Below, piece after piece: positions 37,852 to 47,644 of a DNA stretch of 64,000 nt. The DNA comes from Pandoraea faecigallinarum (GTDB lineage Bacteria > Pseudomonadota > Gammaproteobacteria > Burkholderiales > Burkholderiaceae). Under the pieces are notes generated by a model, which saw only the letters and a program-made list of their open reading frames with translations, made no database searches and had not been told where the DNA came from. Every line of letters starts with the position of its first letter. The stretch's first letter is position 1. The position numbers and the translations under genes were made by a program. The stretch is from contig NZ_CP011807.3 in NCBI RefSeq assembly GCF_001029105.3, positions 1,736,001 to 1,800,000 of the forward strand, read 5' to 3'.

Positions 37852-38781
37852 TCAGGCCTTGTGAGTGTTGCCATCCGGCGCGGTATTCAGTCCCAGGCGC
37901 TTTCGGCGGGCTTCCGCTTCGTCGATCTGCGCCTGGACGGATGCGGAGACGTTTTCGGTATTCTTCGGCCCGCGGCCCTCGGCGGCCAGCGCCGCTTTCT
38001 TCTGGCGCGCCCGTTCGAGGGCTGCCTGAATGATGGCTTGCTTGCGCGCTGCGGCGGCGGCCGCTTCATCCGCCGCGGGCACGCCCGCTGCTGCCGTTTC
38101 GGCGTCGTGCCGGGCGGACGCGGCGCTCGGGGCGGACGGGGTGGACGGCGTCGTTTGCGCACCTGTGTCGCTCGGCGCAGCTGCGCCAGCGGCGATGGCC
38201 TCTGCCGCTGCGGCTGGCGTGCCCGGTACGACACGCGCCGCGCGGGCCGCCAGGCGCGCTTCGCGCTCGGCCTTTTCCTTTTCCAGACGCGCCTGATGGG
38301 CTTCGAAATGCGAGCGTGCCCGGTCCGCCTGCGCCTGCGACCAGGCATCCCAGCCGGTACGCTCGCCGGTTACCGGGACCATGTCGATGCAGTCGACGGG
38401 GCAGGGCGGCACGCACAGATCGCAACCCGTGCAGCGGTCTTCGATGACCGTGTGCATGAGCTTGGCCGCACCGGCGATGGCGTCGACCGGGCACGCCTGG
38501 ATACACAATGTGCAGCCGATGCACAAGGATTCGTCGATGACGGCGCGCAGGCGCGGCCGCTCCACGCCGTTCTCCGGATTGAGCGGAATGACCGGGCGGC
38601 CAAGAAGTTTCGCCAGACGCGCCACGCCTTCGGCCCCGCCGGGCGGGCACTGGTTATAGCCGGCTTGCCCGCTGGCGATGGCGTCGGCGTACGGACGGCA
38701 ACCCGCATAACCGCATTTGGTGCACTGCGTCTGGGGCAATAGGGCATCGATGCGCTGAGCGAGCGCGGTGACTTCGGACAC
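37852..38781 (-). CDS. rnfB: RnfB-like ferredoxin subunit with Ala-rich tail
   Basis: A 309-aa iron-sulfur protein. The N-terminal four-Cys cluster is C20-x2-C23-x4-C28-x16-C45, followed by two 4Fe-4S ferredoxin motifs ([12 protein letters not shown] and [12 protein letters not shown], about 85-130). The tail (about 150-309) is a charged helix, then Ala/Pro-rich low complexity, then another charged helix. The N-terminal membrane helix of canonical RnfB is missing. No other rnf subunit gene is present; the order rnfB-nth is that of the end of the E. coli rnf operon. Confidence 0.88.
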   Translation of the reverse strand: MSEVTALAQRIDALLPQTQCTKCGYAGCRPYADAIASGQAGYNQCPPGGAEGVARLAKLLGRPVIPLNPENGVERPRLRAVIDESLCIGCTLCIQACPVDAIAGAAKLMHTVIEDRCTGCDLCVPPCPVDCIDMVPVTGERTGWDAWSQAQADRARSHFEAHQARLEKEKAEREARLAARAARVVPGTPAAAAEAIAAGAAAPSDTGAQTTPSTPSAPSAASARHDAETAAAGVPAADEAAAAAARKQAIIQAALERARQKKAALAAEGRGPKNTENVSASVQAQIDEAEARRKRLGLNTAPDGNTHKA

Positions 38782-38885
38782 GTCTTTTGTGGGGGATTCG
38801 GCAGAAAGTCGAATTATCCTGCATTTTGCGGAAACACTGAAACCGTTGTGCCATAATTCCGCCCGATGAGAACGACCGGCCGATC

Positions 38886-39524
38886 ATGACAACACGAGAA
38901 ACCAAGATCAAACGCGACCCGGAACGCACCCGCCAGCGCATTCTTGCTGCGGCGATCGAGGAGTTTGCAGAACGCGGGTCGAGTGGGGCGCGCGTGGATA
39001 GCATCGCGCGGCGAGCCGAGATCAACGAGCGCATGCTCTATTACTACTTCGGCAACAAGGACCAGCTCTATCTCGCGGTGCTCGAAGAGGTCTATGGCGA
39101 GTTCAACCGCGCGGAGCACGCGCTCAAGCTCGATCTGCTCCCACCGCTCGACGCCGTTGCCGAACTGGCCCATTTCGTGTGGGACTACTACGCCGACCAC
39201 CCGGAACTGATCCAACTCATCAACAACGAAAATCTGCACGAGGCGAAGTCGATGCGCCAGTCGACCGAGATTCGCCAGCAGGTTTCGCCGATTGTGGATT
39301 TGCTTGCCGAGACGCTCAAACGCGGTCAGTCAAGCGGCGAGATTCGCGAGGGCATCGATCCGGTCGACCTGTACGTGACGATTTCGGCGATGGGCTATTA
39401 CGTGATGTCCAATCGCCATACGTTGTCCATCGTGATGGGGCGTGACGTCATGGGCGATGCGGCGCGCAAGACGTACGCGTCATTCAATACGCAGATGCTG
39501 CTGGATTCGTTGCGTACGCGATAA
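38886..39524 (+). CDS. TetR-family regulator
   Basis: A 212-aa repressor. The helix-turn-helix spans about residues 15-60 (RILAAAIEEFAERGSSGARV, EINERMLYYYFGNKDQLYL). The C-terminal ligand domain (70-210) resembles the NicS/RutR-type group. It is divergent from rnfB, 104 nt apart. The ligand and target are unknown. Confidence 0.9.
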   Translation: MTTRETKIKRDPERTRQRILAAAIEEFAERGSSGARVDSIARRAEINERMLYYYFGNKDQLYLAVLEEVYGEFNRAEHALKLDLLPPLDAVAELAHFVWDYYADHPELIQLINNENLHEAKSMRQSTEIRQQVSPIVDLLAETLKRGQSSGEIREGIDPVDLYVTISAMGYYVMSNRHTLSIVMGRDVMGDAARKTYASFNTQMLLDSLRTR

Positions 39525-39577
39525 ACGGATCGCCACGGCAAGCCTATTTGCTGCCGATCCGGACCGTGCCTCGAAAA

Positions 39578-39616
39578 CAAAACCGCCGCGTGGGCTTAGG
39601 CTCACGCGGCGGTTTC
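39578..39616. terminator. Bidirectional terminator between tetR and phaZ
   Basis: AAACCGCCGCGTG / CACGCGGCGGTTT is a perfect 13-bp stem with a short loop, bordered by A-rich and T-containing flanks. Confidence 0.8.
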
Positions 39617-39646
39617 GTTATGGCCTTCGCCAATAGCGATTGACGC

Positions 39647-40888
39647 TCAGGCGTGCTTCGCGATGAAGTCGCGAATCTGCGGATAGATCACGTTACGCCA
39701 GCGGCTGCCCGAGAAAATCCCGTAGTGGCCGCACTTCGGCGCGGTAAAGTGTGCGCGACGCTTGGCCGGAATGCCGGTGCATAGTTCGTGAGCCGCCTGC
39801 GTCTGGCCGCTGCCCGAAATGTCGTCCAGTTCGCCTTCGATCGTGAAGAGCGCCGTGGTCTTGATGTCCTGAGGGCGCACGCGCTCGCCGGCCACATCCC
39901 ACGTACCGCGCGCCAGACTGAAGTCCTGGAACACCGTCTTGATGGTGTCGAGGTAATACTCGGCCGACATGTCGAGCACGGCGTTGTATTCGTCGTAAAA
40001 GCGGCGATGCGAGTCGGCATCGTCGTTGTCACCACGCATCAGGTCCAGATAGAAGTCCCAGTGAGACTTCAGGTGGCGGTCCGGGTTCATCGCGACGAAA
40101 CCCGCGTGCTGAAGGAAGCCCGGATAGACGAGGCGGCCTGCCCCCGGGTAGTTCGACGGGACGGCGTGGATCACGTGATTCTCGAACCACTCGTACGACT
40201 TGTTCATCGCCAGCGAGTTGACCGCGGTCGGGCTCTTGCGAGCGTCGATCGGGCCGCCCATCATCGTCATGGTCCGGGGCGTTGTTTCGCCATTGGATGC
40301 CATGAGCGAAATGGCACCCAGCACCGGCACCGTCGGCTGGCACACCGAGATGACATGCAGGTTTTCCGCGCCGATGTGGCGAATGAATTCCTGGATGTAC
40401 GCAACGTAGTCGTCCAGATGGAACGACCCGGCATCGAGCGGGACCATGCGCGCATCGACCCAGTCGGTGATGTACACCTTGTGGTCCTTGAGCAGCGTAG
40501 ACACGGTGTCGCGCAGCAACGTGGCGTGGTGACCCGAGAGGGGAGCCACGACCAGCACCACCGGGTCGTCTTTCAGTTGGCCGACCGCGCCCGCATCATC
40601 TGCGTAGCGCTTGAAGCGCAGCAGCCGGCAGAACGGCTTTTCCATCGCGGTCATTTCCACGACCGGGATGTTGTGTCCGTCGACTTCGACTGCCTTGATG
40701 TTGAATTCGGGTTTCTCGTAGTCCTTGCCGAGCCGGTAGAGCAATTCGTATCCGGCGGCGATGCGGGGGGCGCCCGGCATCATGGCAAGCAGGCTGCCCG
40801 GGTTGACGAATGTCGTCGCCGCCGCCTTGGCCCACGTGGTGAGAGGATTCAGCCACGCACGGTTGTACTCATGAATCTGATACAGCAT
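39647..40888 (-). CDS. phaZ: Intracellular polyhydroxyalkanoate depolymerase
   Basis: A 413-aa cytoplasmic granule-associated enzyme that mobilises stored PHA/PHB. The lipase-box-like VISVCQPTVPVL carries catalytic Cys183, as in the intracellular depolymerase of Cupriavidus necator; catalytic Asp and His lie in the GELDDISGSGQT and PKCGHYGIFSG regions. The start at 40888 gives MLYQIHEYNRAWL, the typical N-terminus. It implies that the organism stores PHA; synthase genes are outside the window. TGC-rich repeats lie just upstream. Confidence 0.94.
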   Translation of the reverse strand: MLYQIHEYNRAWLNPLTTWAKAAATTFVNPGSLLAMMPGAPRIAAGYELLYRLGKDYEKPEFNIKAVEVDGHNIPVVEMTAMEKPFCRLLRFKRYADDAGAVGQLKDDPVVLVVAPLSGHHATLLRDTVSTLLKDHKVYITDWVDARMVPLDAGSFHLDDYVAYIQEFIRHIGAENLHVISVCQPTVPVLGAISLMASNGETTPRTMTMMGGPIDARKSPTAVNSLAMNKSYEWFENHVIHAVPSNYPGAGRLVYPGFLQHAGFVAMNPDRHLKSHWDFYLDLMRGDNDDADSHRRFYDEYNAVLDMSAEYYLDTIKTVFQDFSLARGTWDVAGERVRPQDIKTTALFTIEGELDDISGSGQTQAAHELCTGIPAKRRAHFTAPKCGHYGIFSGSRWRNVIYPQIRDFIAKHA

Positions 40889-40943
40889 GTTGTGTGCCCT
40901 GAGGCGGATGATGGGGGAATTATGCAACCGTTTATCGCGGCTG

Positions 40944-41041
40944 TGCAACGCAGCATAACCCTGATATATGGCATTTCCGCATCAAGACGATAGTGTTAGC
41001 TTATTCGTCCGATTGTTATAAACTATCGATGCTGCGTTGCA
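40944..41041. promoter_or_regulatory. Inverted pair of TGCAACGCAGCAT elements upstream of phaZ
   Basis: TGCAACGCAGCAT (40944-40956) and its exact reverse complement (41029-41041) flank 72 nt of AT-rich sequence. The second contains the palindrome CTGC-N3-GCAG. The first lies 56 nt upstream of the phaZ start. PHA regulators of the PhaR type recognise TGC-rich palindromes, so these are candidate operators. Confidence 0.5.
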
Positions 41042-41053
41042 GCAATCGTGTGG

Positions 41054-41085
41054 CGAAAAAAAGCCCGCCGCGTTGGCGGGCTTTC
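41054..41085 (-). terminator. Terminator of the aromatic aminotransferase gene
   Basis: Read on the minus strand, GAAAGCCCGCC / GGCGGGCTTTTTTTC forms an 8-bp GC-rich stem with a T7 tract. It lies 35 nt after the aminotransferase stop. Confidence 0.85.
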
Positions 41086-41119
41086 TCGTTGGGCGGGAAT
41101 TTCTCGCCGGTCGAGCGTT

Positions 41120-42319
41120 TTAGCGCAGGACCTGAGCGATTGCCGAAGCGACGTGATCGATGTTTTTGTCGTTGAGCGCGGCAACGCAGATGCGGCCGGT
41201 ACTGACGGCGTAGATACCGAACTCTTCACGCAGGCGTTCGACCTGATCGGCGCTCAGGCCCGAGTACGAGAACATGCCGCGTTGCTTGATCACGAACGAG
41301 AAGTCGCGGTCCACCCCATGGGCGCGGAGCTTTTCGACCAGGGCCAGACGCATCGCGCGGATCCGCTCGCGCATTTCGGCCAGTTCCTCTTCCCACAGGG
41401 CGCGCAGTTCGGCGTTGCCCAGCACTGCGGCAACCACCGAGCCGCCGTGCGTCGGCGGGTTCGAATAGTTCGTGCGGATCACGCGCTTGAGTTGCGAGAG
41501 CACGCGGGCCGACTCGTCCTTGTTGCCGGTCACGATGGACAGCGCGCCAACGCGTTCACCGTACAGCGAGAACGACTTCGAGAACGAGCTCGAAACGAAG
41601 AAGTTCAGGCCGGCGGCAGCGAACAGGCGAACCACGGCGGCGTCGGCATCGATGCCGTCGCCGAAGCCCTGATAGGCGATGTCGAGGAACGGCACCAGCT
41701 TGCGCGCCTTCACGACGTCCACGACTTGCGCCCATTGTTCCATCGTCAGGTCGACGCCGGTCGGGTTGTGGCAGCAAGCGTGCAGCACGACGATCGTGCC
41801 TTCCGGCTCCTTGCCCAGCATGTCGAGCATGCCGGTCAGGTTCACGCCATGCGATGCGGCGTCGTAGTACGGGTACGACACGACGTTGAAGCCGGCGGTC
41901 GAGAACAGGGCACGGTGGTTTTCCCAGCTCGGATCGCTGATGGCGACCGTGGCGTTCGGGTTCAGTTGCTTGAGGAAGTCGGCGCCGATCTTCAGCGCGC
42001 CGGTGCCGCCCAGCGCCTGGGCGGTGACCACGCGGCCTTCGGCCAGCACGGGCGATTCCTTGCCGAACAGCATTTCCTGCACGGCCTTGTCGTAGGCGGC
42101 AATACCTTCCATCGGCAGATAGCCGCGCGGCAGACCGGCTGCCACACGTTGTTCTTCCGCTGCCTTCACGGCCTTGAGCAGCGGCAGTTTGCCCTCTGCA
42201 TTGAAATACACGCCCACGCCCAGGTTCACCTTATTGGTACGGTGATCGGCGTTGTAGGCTTCGTTCAGGCCAAGAATGGGGTCGCGCGGGGCGAGTTCGA
42301 CAGCGGAAAAGAGGGTCAT
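41120..42319 (-). CDS. tyrB: Aromatic amino acid / aspartate aminotransferase
   Basis: A 399-aa fold-type I, subgroup Ia enzyme that transfers amino groups between aromatic or acidic amino acids and 2-oxoglutarate. Visible: VNLGVGVYFNAEGKLPLL, HACCHNPTGVDL, DIAYQGFGDG and the PLP-Lys in SSSFSKSFSLYGERVG; the substrate-binding Arg is in ISTG-like VSTGRIC. Length (396-400) fits TyrB/AspC. AspC is the alternative. It is encoded alone, divergent from uvrB. Confidence 0.9.
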   Translation of the reverse strand: MTLFSAVELAPRDPILGLNEAYNADHRTNKVNLGVGVYFNAEGKLPLLKAVKAAEEQRVAAGLPRGYLPMEGIAAYDKAVQEMLFGKESPVLAEGRVVTAQALGGTGALKIGADFLKQLNPNATVAISDPSWENHRALFSTAGFNVVSYPYYDAASHGVNLTGMLDMLGKEPEGTIVVLHACCHNPTGVDLTMEQWAQVVDVVKARKLVPFLDIAYQGFGDGIDADAAVVRLFAAAGLNFFVSSSFSKSFSLYGERVGALSIVTGNKDESARVLSQLKRVIRTNYSNPPTHGGSVVAAVLGNAELRALWEEELAEMRERIRAMRLALVEKLRAHGVDRDFSFVIKQRGMFSYSGLSADQVERLREEFGIYAVSTGRICVAALNDKNIDHVASAIAQVLR

Positions 42320-42647
42320 TTCGACGGCTCGAGGCAGGTAGTAGGAAAATGCAGCGGGTCGGCCGCAACTTACGCAGGATCGGCCCAGCGGGCTATTTTA
42401 GCGAAGATTACCCGCGCTTGTGGTAAACACCGGTGCGCCGCACGCGAATTCCTGTCTTTTCGGCACGAAAAGTGCCACCTATTGCCAGAAATTGACGAAA
42501 TCGTGTGGGAACACGTCCGACCCATCGGTCGGTAGCCCCGGTGCTGCGCGCCGTGGATACCGATCTGCGTGCTGTTACCCATCGGACTCAGGGAATTGTC
42601 CGACGCGCTAAAATGCCGGATTACGTCCCTCATGTTCGCGCCCCGCC
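42320..42647. other. Divergent tyrB/uvrB intergenic region (328 nt)
   Basis: No ORF is supported. A -10-like TAAAAT lies at 42609-42614 in front of uvrB, with a weak -35. A CCGACCCATCGGTCGG near-palindrome lies at about 42519-42534. I could not find a LexA-type CTGT-N8-ACAG box. Confidence 0.5.
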
Positions 42648-44735
42648 ATGACTCCTGCGGCTGACAACGATCTCGACGAAAGCAAGTTTCTGACGTTTCC
42701 GGATTCGCCCTATCAGCTGTACTGCCCGTTCCCCGCGGCAGGCGATCAGCCAACGGCGATCGCACAATTGGCCGAGGGCATCGACGACGGACTTGCCTTC
42801 CAGACCCTGCTTGGCGTGACGGGCTCGGGCAAGACATTCACGATGGCCAACGTCATCGCCCGCATGGGGCGGCCCGCCATCGTGTTTGCACCGAACAAGA
42901 CACTCGCCGCGCAGTTGTACTCGGAGTTTCGCGAGTTCTTCCCGCGAAACGCGGTGGAGTATTTTGTCTCCTACTACGACTACTACCAGCCGGAAGCGTA
43001 CGTTCCGCAGCGCGATCTCTTCATCGAGAAGGATTCGTCGGTCAACGAGCACATCGAACAGATGCGTTTGTCGGCGACCAAAAGCCTGCTGGAGCGGCGT
43101 GACGTCGTGATCGTGGCGACCGTATCCGCGATCTACGGTATCGGGAATCCGAGCGAATATCACCAGATGATTCTGACCGTGCGCCAGGGGGACAAACTGG
43201 GGCAGCGCGAAATCATCGCACGGCTGATTGCGATGCAGTACACCCGCAACGAGACGGATTTCGGCCGCGGCACGTTCCGCGTGCGCGGCGACACCATCGA
43301 TATCTTCCCGGCGGAACACGCCGAGTTGGCGCTGCGTGTCGAATTGTTCGACGACGAGGTCGATTCGCTGCAATTGTTCGATCCCCTCACCGGGCGCGTG
43401 CGTCAGAAGGTGCCGCGATTTACGGTGTATCCGTCCTCGCACTACGTCACGCCGCGCGACACGGTGCTGCGCGCCATCGAAACGATCAAGGACGAATTGC
43501 GCGAGCGCCTGGACTTTTTTTACAAGGAAGGCAAGCTGGTCGAAGCGCAGCGTCTCGAGCAGCGCACCCGCTTCGATCTGGAGATGTTGCAGGAGCTTGG
43601 GTTCTGCAAGGGCATCGAGAACTACTCACGCCATTTGTCCGGCGCTGCGCCCGGCGAACCGCCCCCGACGCTCGTCGATTATTTGCCGCCCGACGCGCTG
43701 ATGTTCCTCGACGAATCGCACGTGCTCATCGGCCAGTTCAATGGCATGTACAACGGTGACCGGGCGCGTAAGGAAAATCTCGTCAATTACGGCTTCCGGC
43801 TGCCCTCGGCGCTCGATAACCGCCCGCTCAAATTTGCGGAGTACGAACGCAAGATGCGTCAGGCGATCTTCGTCTCGGCAACGCCCGCGGATTACGAGGC
43901 AAAACGCACCGGGCAGGTCGTGGAGCAGGTGGTACGGCCCACAGGGCTGGTCGATCCGACTATCGAGGTACGCCCCGCGCGCACGCAGGTCGATGACGTG
44001 CTCTCCGAAATCAACAAGCGAGTGGCGGTGCAAGAGCGCGTACTCGTCACGACGCTGACGAAGCGCATGGCCGAGCAATTGACCGAGTACCTGTCGGACA
44101 ACGGCGTGAAGGTCCGTTATCTGCATAGTGACATCGACACCGTCGAGCGCGTAGAGATCATCCGTGACCTGCGTCTGGGCGCGTTCGACGTGCTCGTCGG
44201 GATCAACCTGTTGCGCGAGGGGCTGGATATTCCGGAAGTCTCTTTGGTGGCGATTCTCGACGCCGACAAGGAAGGTTTCCTGCGCGCGGAGCGGTCGTTG
44301 ATCCAGACGATCGGACGCGCGGCGCGTAACGTCAACGGCACGGCCATTCTGTATGCCGACAAGATGACCGATTCGATGAAACGGGCCATCGGTGAGACCG
44401 AGCGGCGTCGCGCCAAGCAGATGGCGTACAACGAGGCGCACGGTATTGTGCCGCAGGGTGTGAAAAAGCGCATCAAGGACATCATCGACGGCGTCTACGA
44501 TCCGCAGGACGCCAAGGCGGAATTGGCCGAAGCCAAAGAGCAGGCGCACTATCAGGACATGTCGGAAAAGCAATTGGCCCGGGAAATCAAGAAACTCGAA
44601 AAGCAGATGCAGGAGCACGCCCGGAACCTGGAGTTCGAAAAGGCCGCCAAGGTGCGCGATCAACTGCTGCACATCAAGGCGCTGGTGTTCGGTACCGACG
44701 GTGCGAGCGAGGCGGAGCTCGGACCGAAGGCCTGA
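42648..44735 (+). CDS. uvrB: Excinuclease ABC subunit B
   Basis: A 695-aa helicase-like damage-verification subunit of nucleotide excision repair. Walker A is GVTGSGKT (56-63); the DNA-clamping beta-hairpin contains [12 protein letters not shown]; helicase motif II appears as FLDESHV; motif VI is QTIGRAARN. The C-terminal UVR domain (about 635-670, [20 protein letters not shown]) binds UvrA/UvrC. uvrA and uvrC are elsewhere. Length is usual (670-700). Confidence 0.97.
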   Translation: MTPAADNDLDESKFLTFPDSPYQLYCPFPAAGDQPTAIAQLAEGIDDGLAFQTLLGVTGSGKTFTMANVIARMGRPAIVFAPNKTLAAQLYSEFREFFPRNAVEYFVSYYDYYQPEAYVPQRDLFIEKDSSVNEHIEQMRLSATKSLLERRDVVIVATVSAIYGIGNPSEYHQMILTVRQGDKLGQREIIARLIAMQYTRNETDFGRGTFRVRGDTIDIFPAEHAELALRVELFDDEVDSLQLFDPLTGRVRQKVPRFTVYPSSHYVTPRDTVLRAIETIKDELRERLDFFYKEGKLVEAQRLEQRTRFDLEMLQELGFCKGIENYSRHLSGAAPGEPPPTLVDYLPPDALMFLDESHVLIGQFNGMYNGDRARKENLVNYGFRLPSALDNRPLKFAEYERKMRQAIFVSATPADYEAKRTGQVVEQVVRPTGLVDPTIEVRPARTQVDDVLSEINKRVAVQERVLVTTLTKRMAEQLTEYLSDNGVKVRYLHSDIDTVERVEIIRDLRLGAFDVLVGINLLREGLDIPEVSLVAILDADKEGFLRAERSLIQTIGRAARNVNGTAILYADKMTDSMKRAIGETERRRAKQMAYNEAHGIVPQGVKKRIKDIIDGVYDPQDAKAELAEAKEQAHYQDMSEKQLAREIKKLEKQMQEHARNLEFEKAAKVRDQLLHIKALVFGTDGASEAELGPKA

Positions 44736-44813
44736 GCGCGGGGTGCGTCTCTGAAAAGCGCGGGCGCCGCACGGAGACGTTCGACGCATCGTCAATCCAG
44801 CTTTCAAATTCAA

Positions 44814-45290
44814 ATGAAGAAGACTTCGGTCCTGTTTGTCTGCATGGGCAACATTTGTCGTTCCCCGACCGCCGACGGCATATTTCGTGATCGCATCGAG
44901 CGCGCAGGGCTGCGCGGTATCGTGGAGATCGATTCGGCCGGCACGCACAGCTATCACATCGGTCATGCGCCCGATGCGCGCACGCAAGCCGCCGCCCAAC
45001 GGCGTGGCTACGACCTCAGTGCGTTGCGGGCGCGTCGTGTGCAGGCGAGCGACTTTGAGCGGTTCGAATGGATCGTTGCCATGGACAACGCTAACGTTGC
45101 CGAACTGATGCTGCGTTGTCCGCCCGAATTTCGTCACAAGATCGTACGGTTGATGGATTTTGCGGCGCGTCACGATGCGACCGAAGTGCCGGATCCCTAT
45201 TACGGCGGTGCGCAAGGATTTGAAACCGTGCTCGACTATATTGAAGACGGTCTGGATGGCTTTCTCGCCCACTTGGGGGCGGCCGATTGA
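44814..45290 (+). CDS. Low-molecular-weight protein-tyrosine phosphatase
   Basis: A 158-aa phosphatase. The P-loop is VCMGNICRS with nucleophile Cys10 and Arg16; the general-acid Asp is in DPYYGG (about 127-132). Bacterial members act on tyrosine kinases in exopolysaccharide control, but this type is also a housekeeping protein. It follows uvrB by 78 nt, probably read through from it. Confidence 0.92.
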   Translation: MKKTSVLFVCMGNICRSPTADGIFRDRIERAGLRGIVEIDSAGTHSYHIGHAPDARTQAAAQRRGYDLSALRARRVQASDFERFEWIVAMDNANVAELMLRCPPEFRHKIVRLMDFAARHDATEVPDPYYGGAQGFETVLDYIEDGLDGFLAHLGAAD

Positions 45291-45291
45291 G

Positions 45292-45330
45292 CGCCGATCA
45301 AGCCGCCGATCAAGCCTCCGATCAAGCGCC
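45292..45330. repeat. Short tandem repeat, about 3 x 12 nt
   Basis: GCCGATCAAGCC is repeated with one or two changes directly after the phosphatase stop codon (CCGATCAAGC at three positions 12 nt apart). It is non-coding and probably arose by slippage. The copy number may vary between strains. Confidence 0.7.
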
Positions 45331-45419
45331 GGTTCCCCGGCGCACGATGATTGGCCGACATTGATTGGGCCGACATGCATTCGTCCGTAGTTTTCTCCTT
45401 TTCATTCCGGTTTTAATCG

Positions 45420-47528
45420 ATGCTCAATTCGCTTCGTTCGTACTGGCGCAAATGGCGCGCTTCGCGTCATGCCGGCCATCAACTCGACGAACTGCTCGCG
45501 CACGCCGATCCGTCTGCGCCGCTGGCGGTCCGTAATCAATGGCTCATCGAATTGGCGCATTGGGTGCAAAAGCGTGGAGCGATCGTCAATGAAGATCGTG
45601 CGCAAGGCGAGGCGGCCCGGTATCGGCCGCATACCCGCTTGCGCTATCTGCTGCAAATGCTCGATCGGAACCCGCAGTGGCGATTGCCGGTGGCCCGTTC
45701 GTTGCGTAGCGTCATCAACGACAGCGATGCGATTTCCTTACTATGCGACACCGGCATGCCGGTGCGCCCGGGGTTTTGGGGGGCATTGGCCGAGCGAATC
45801 GAAAAGGCGCTGATTCCGCCCCCGCCGACGCGGCGCGACCTGTCGGCGCTGTGCGCGCTGATGTTTCCGGACGGTGACGCGGCCGACTGGATCGGCGCGA
45901 TGCCACCCGACCTTTTGGGCGATCTCATTGCGTTGCTGCATTACGGCGAGGCCGAAGATGCACAGACCGACTGGAACCCGTTTGCCGAAGACCTGCTCGC
46001 CGCCATGCACCACCTCGTCGATCAGATCGCATCGACCGGGATGTCGCAGGCCGTGCGCTCTCGCCTGACGTATTCGCGCGTTACCGATTCGCCGTTTTAT
46101 CGGCTCGGGCGCGCCATGCAGACACTGGAAGACGCGGGGCAGGAGTTCGCGCACGGGGCACCGCCCTCGCAACTGTTCGTGCAGCGGATCAACGTCTTTC
46201 GCGCCCTGCTGGACGATTGCGGGCGTGCCATACGCGAGGTGTACGCGCATTTGGACGAGAACGGTGTCAGCGTAGACATCGTGTTTCAGGTCGAGCGCGC
46301 CAAAACGCGGATTCGCCGGCTCGAACGCTTGCTGGAGGCCTGGTTGACGTACGGGGACCGCGGTGAACGGGCCGCCGCTCGCGTGCGACTGGTCGCGGAT
46401 CTGGTGCGGGCCAATCGAGCGAGCCAGAGCGTGGGGGAACTGGCCCGCACGTCGTTTGGATTGCTTGCGCGTAAGGTCGTCGAGCGCAGCGCCGAGACGG
46501 GCGAGCATTACATCGCCCGGAACCGCGGCGAATATTTTTCGATGCTGAAGATGGCCTGCGGTGGCGGTCTGGTGACCGTGGTGACCGTCTACATCAAATT
46601 TCTGATTGCCGGTGCGCACCTGCCCACGGTGGTCGAGGGGTTTCTCGCAGGCGCCAACTATGCGCTGTGCTTCGTGTTCATGCATTTCTGCCATTTCACG
46701 TTGGCGACCAAACAACCGGCGATGACGGCACCCGCCATTGCCAGCAAGCTGGACGACGTCGACACGCCCGAAGGCATGGACGCCTTCGTAGGAGAAGTGA
46801 TCGCGCTGGTGCGTACGCAGGCAGCGGCGATTTTCGGGAATCTGGCGATGGTCTTCCCGTTCTGTCTGCTGGTGCAATGGGCCGTGTCGTCAGCGCTTGG
46901 CGTGAACACAATTTCTCCGGAGAAGGCGCACGCGACGTTGCATTCGTTCTCGATTCTCGGAGTGACGCCGTTCTTTGCGGCCTTAACGGGTGTGCTGCTC
47001 TGGTGTTCGAGCCTGATTTCCGGATGGGCCGACAACTGGTTTGCGTTGCACGGCATCGGCGACGTACTTGCGTACAACCGTCGTCTGCGGTTTGTTTTCG
47101 GACGAAATGGGGCTGCGCGATTTGCGGACTGGTGCCGCCGGCATATTGCGCCAGTGCTCGGCAATCTCACGCTGGGTTTCATGTTGGGGCTGGTTCCGGC
47201 GGTGTTGACAGCCTTTGCCCTGCCGTTCGAAGTCCGTCACGTGACGCTGTCGACCGGCTCGATCGCCACGTCGATGGGCGTGCTTGGTATGCCGGTATTG
47301 CACGATCCGGCGCTCTGGCTCGCCTTCGCAGGCGTTGCGACGATGGGGCTGCTCAACGTCGGCGTCAGTTTTGCGTTAGCATTCCACATGGCGCTCAGAT
47401 CGCGTCCACTGCGATTGGGCGACCGTCGGCAAATCCACCGCGCCATCTGGCGCGCCGTGCTGCGCAATCCTCTGGTGCTGTTGTTTCCGCCGCGTGTTCC
47501 GCAAATGGACGTTCGTCCCGAAAAATAA
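45420..47528 (+). CDS. PF10136 membrane protein (named 'site-specific recombinase')
   Basis: A 702-aa protein of the family first named for a Neisseria recombinase claim. The N-terminal two-thirds (1-375) is soluble and helical. Several membrane segments follow (about 380-405, 413-432, 475-500, 515-540, 580-605, 635-665). No Ser or Tyr recombinase catalytic motif (no R-H-R-Y, no resolvase Ser) is visible. The recombinase name is therefore not supported by sequence; a membrane function is more plausible. It has its own leader and precedes iscR by 116 nt. Confidence 0.8.
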   Translation: MLNSLRSYWRKWRASRHAGHQLDELLAHADPSAPLAVRNQWLIELAHWVQKRGAIVNEDRAQGEAARYRPHTRLRYLLQMLDRNPQWRLPVARSLRSVINDSDAISLLCDTGMPVRPGFWGALAERIEKALIPPPPTRRDLSALCALMFPDGDAADWIGAMPPDLLGDLIALLHYGEAEDAQTDWNPFAEDLLAAMHHLVDQIASTGMSQAVRSRLTYSRVTDSPFYRLGRAMQTLEDAGQEFAHGAPPSQLFVQRINVFRALLDDCGRAIREVYAHLDENGVSVDIVFQVERAKTRIRRLERLLEAWLTYGDRGERAAARVRLVADLVRANRASQSVGELARTSFGLLARKVVERSAETGEHYIARNRGEYFSMLKMACGGGLVTVVTVYIKFLIAGAHLPTVVEGFLAGANYALCFVFMHFCHFTLATKQPAMTAPAIASKLDDVDTPEGMDAFVGEVIALVRTQAAAIFGNLAMVFPFCLLVQWAVSSALGVNTISPEKAHATLHSFSILGVTPFFAALTGVLLWCSSLISGWADNWFALHGIGDVLAYNRRLRFVFGRNGAARFADWCRRHIAPVLGNLTLGFMLGLVPAVLTAFALPFEVRHVTLSTGSIATSMGVLGMPVLHDPALWLAFAGVATMGLLNVGVSFALAFHMALRSRPLRLGDRRQIHRAIWRAVLRNPLVLLFPPRVPQMDVRPEK

Positions 47529-47575
47529 GAATTTTCACAAATGGAATCGGGAACTTTCGCAAAAAGCAGGCCAGA

Positions 47576-47628
47576 AGTACTTGACTAAATTCGTAGGGAA
47601 TTTATACTTGACGAAAATAGTCGAGATT
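47576..47628 (+). promoter_or_regulatory. isc promoter with IscR type-1-like sites
   Basis: -35 TTGACT (47581-47586), 16-nt spacer, -10 TATACT (47603-47608). An imperfect palindrome ATACTTGACGAAAATAGTCG starting at 47604 overlaps the -10 element and resembles the E. coli type-1 IscR site ATAxxyGACTrwwwyAGTCrrsTAT. A second half-site, TACTTGACTAAAT, covers the -35. This fits autorepression by [2Fe-2S]-IscR. Confidence 0.75.
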
Positions 47629-47644
47629 AATCCCCTGCATCATC

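Noticed and set aside
42320..42647. LexA (SOS) box before uvrB
   Set aside because: No CTGT-N8-ACAG-like palindrome could be found by eye; uvrB may be constitutive here.
45420..47528. PF10136 gene as evidence of a mobile element
   Set aside because: It has no recombinase motif, there are no flanking repeats or attachment sites, and neighbours are core genes.
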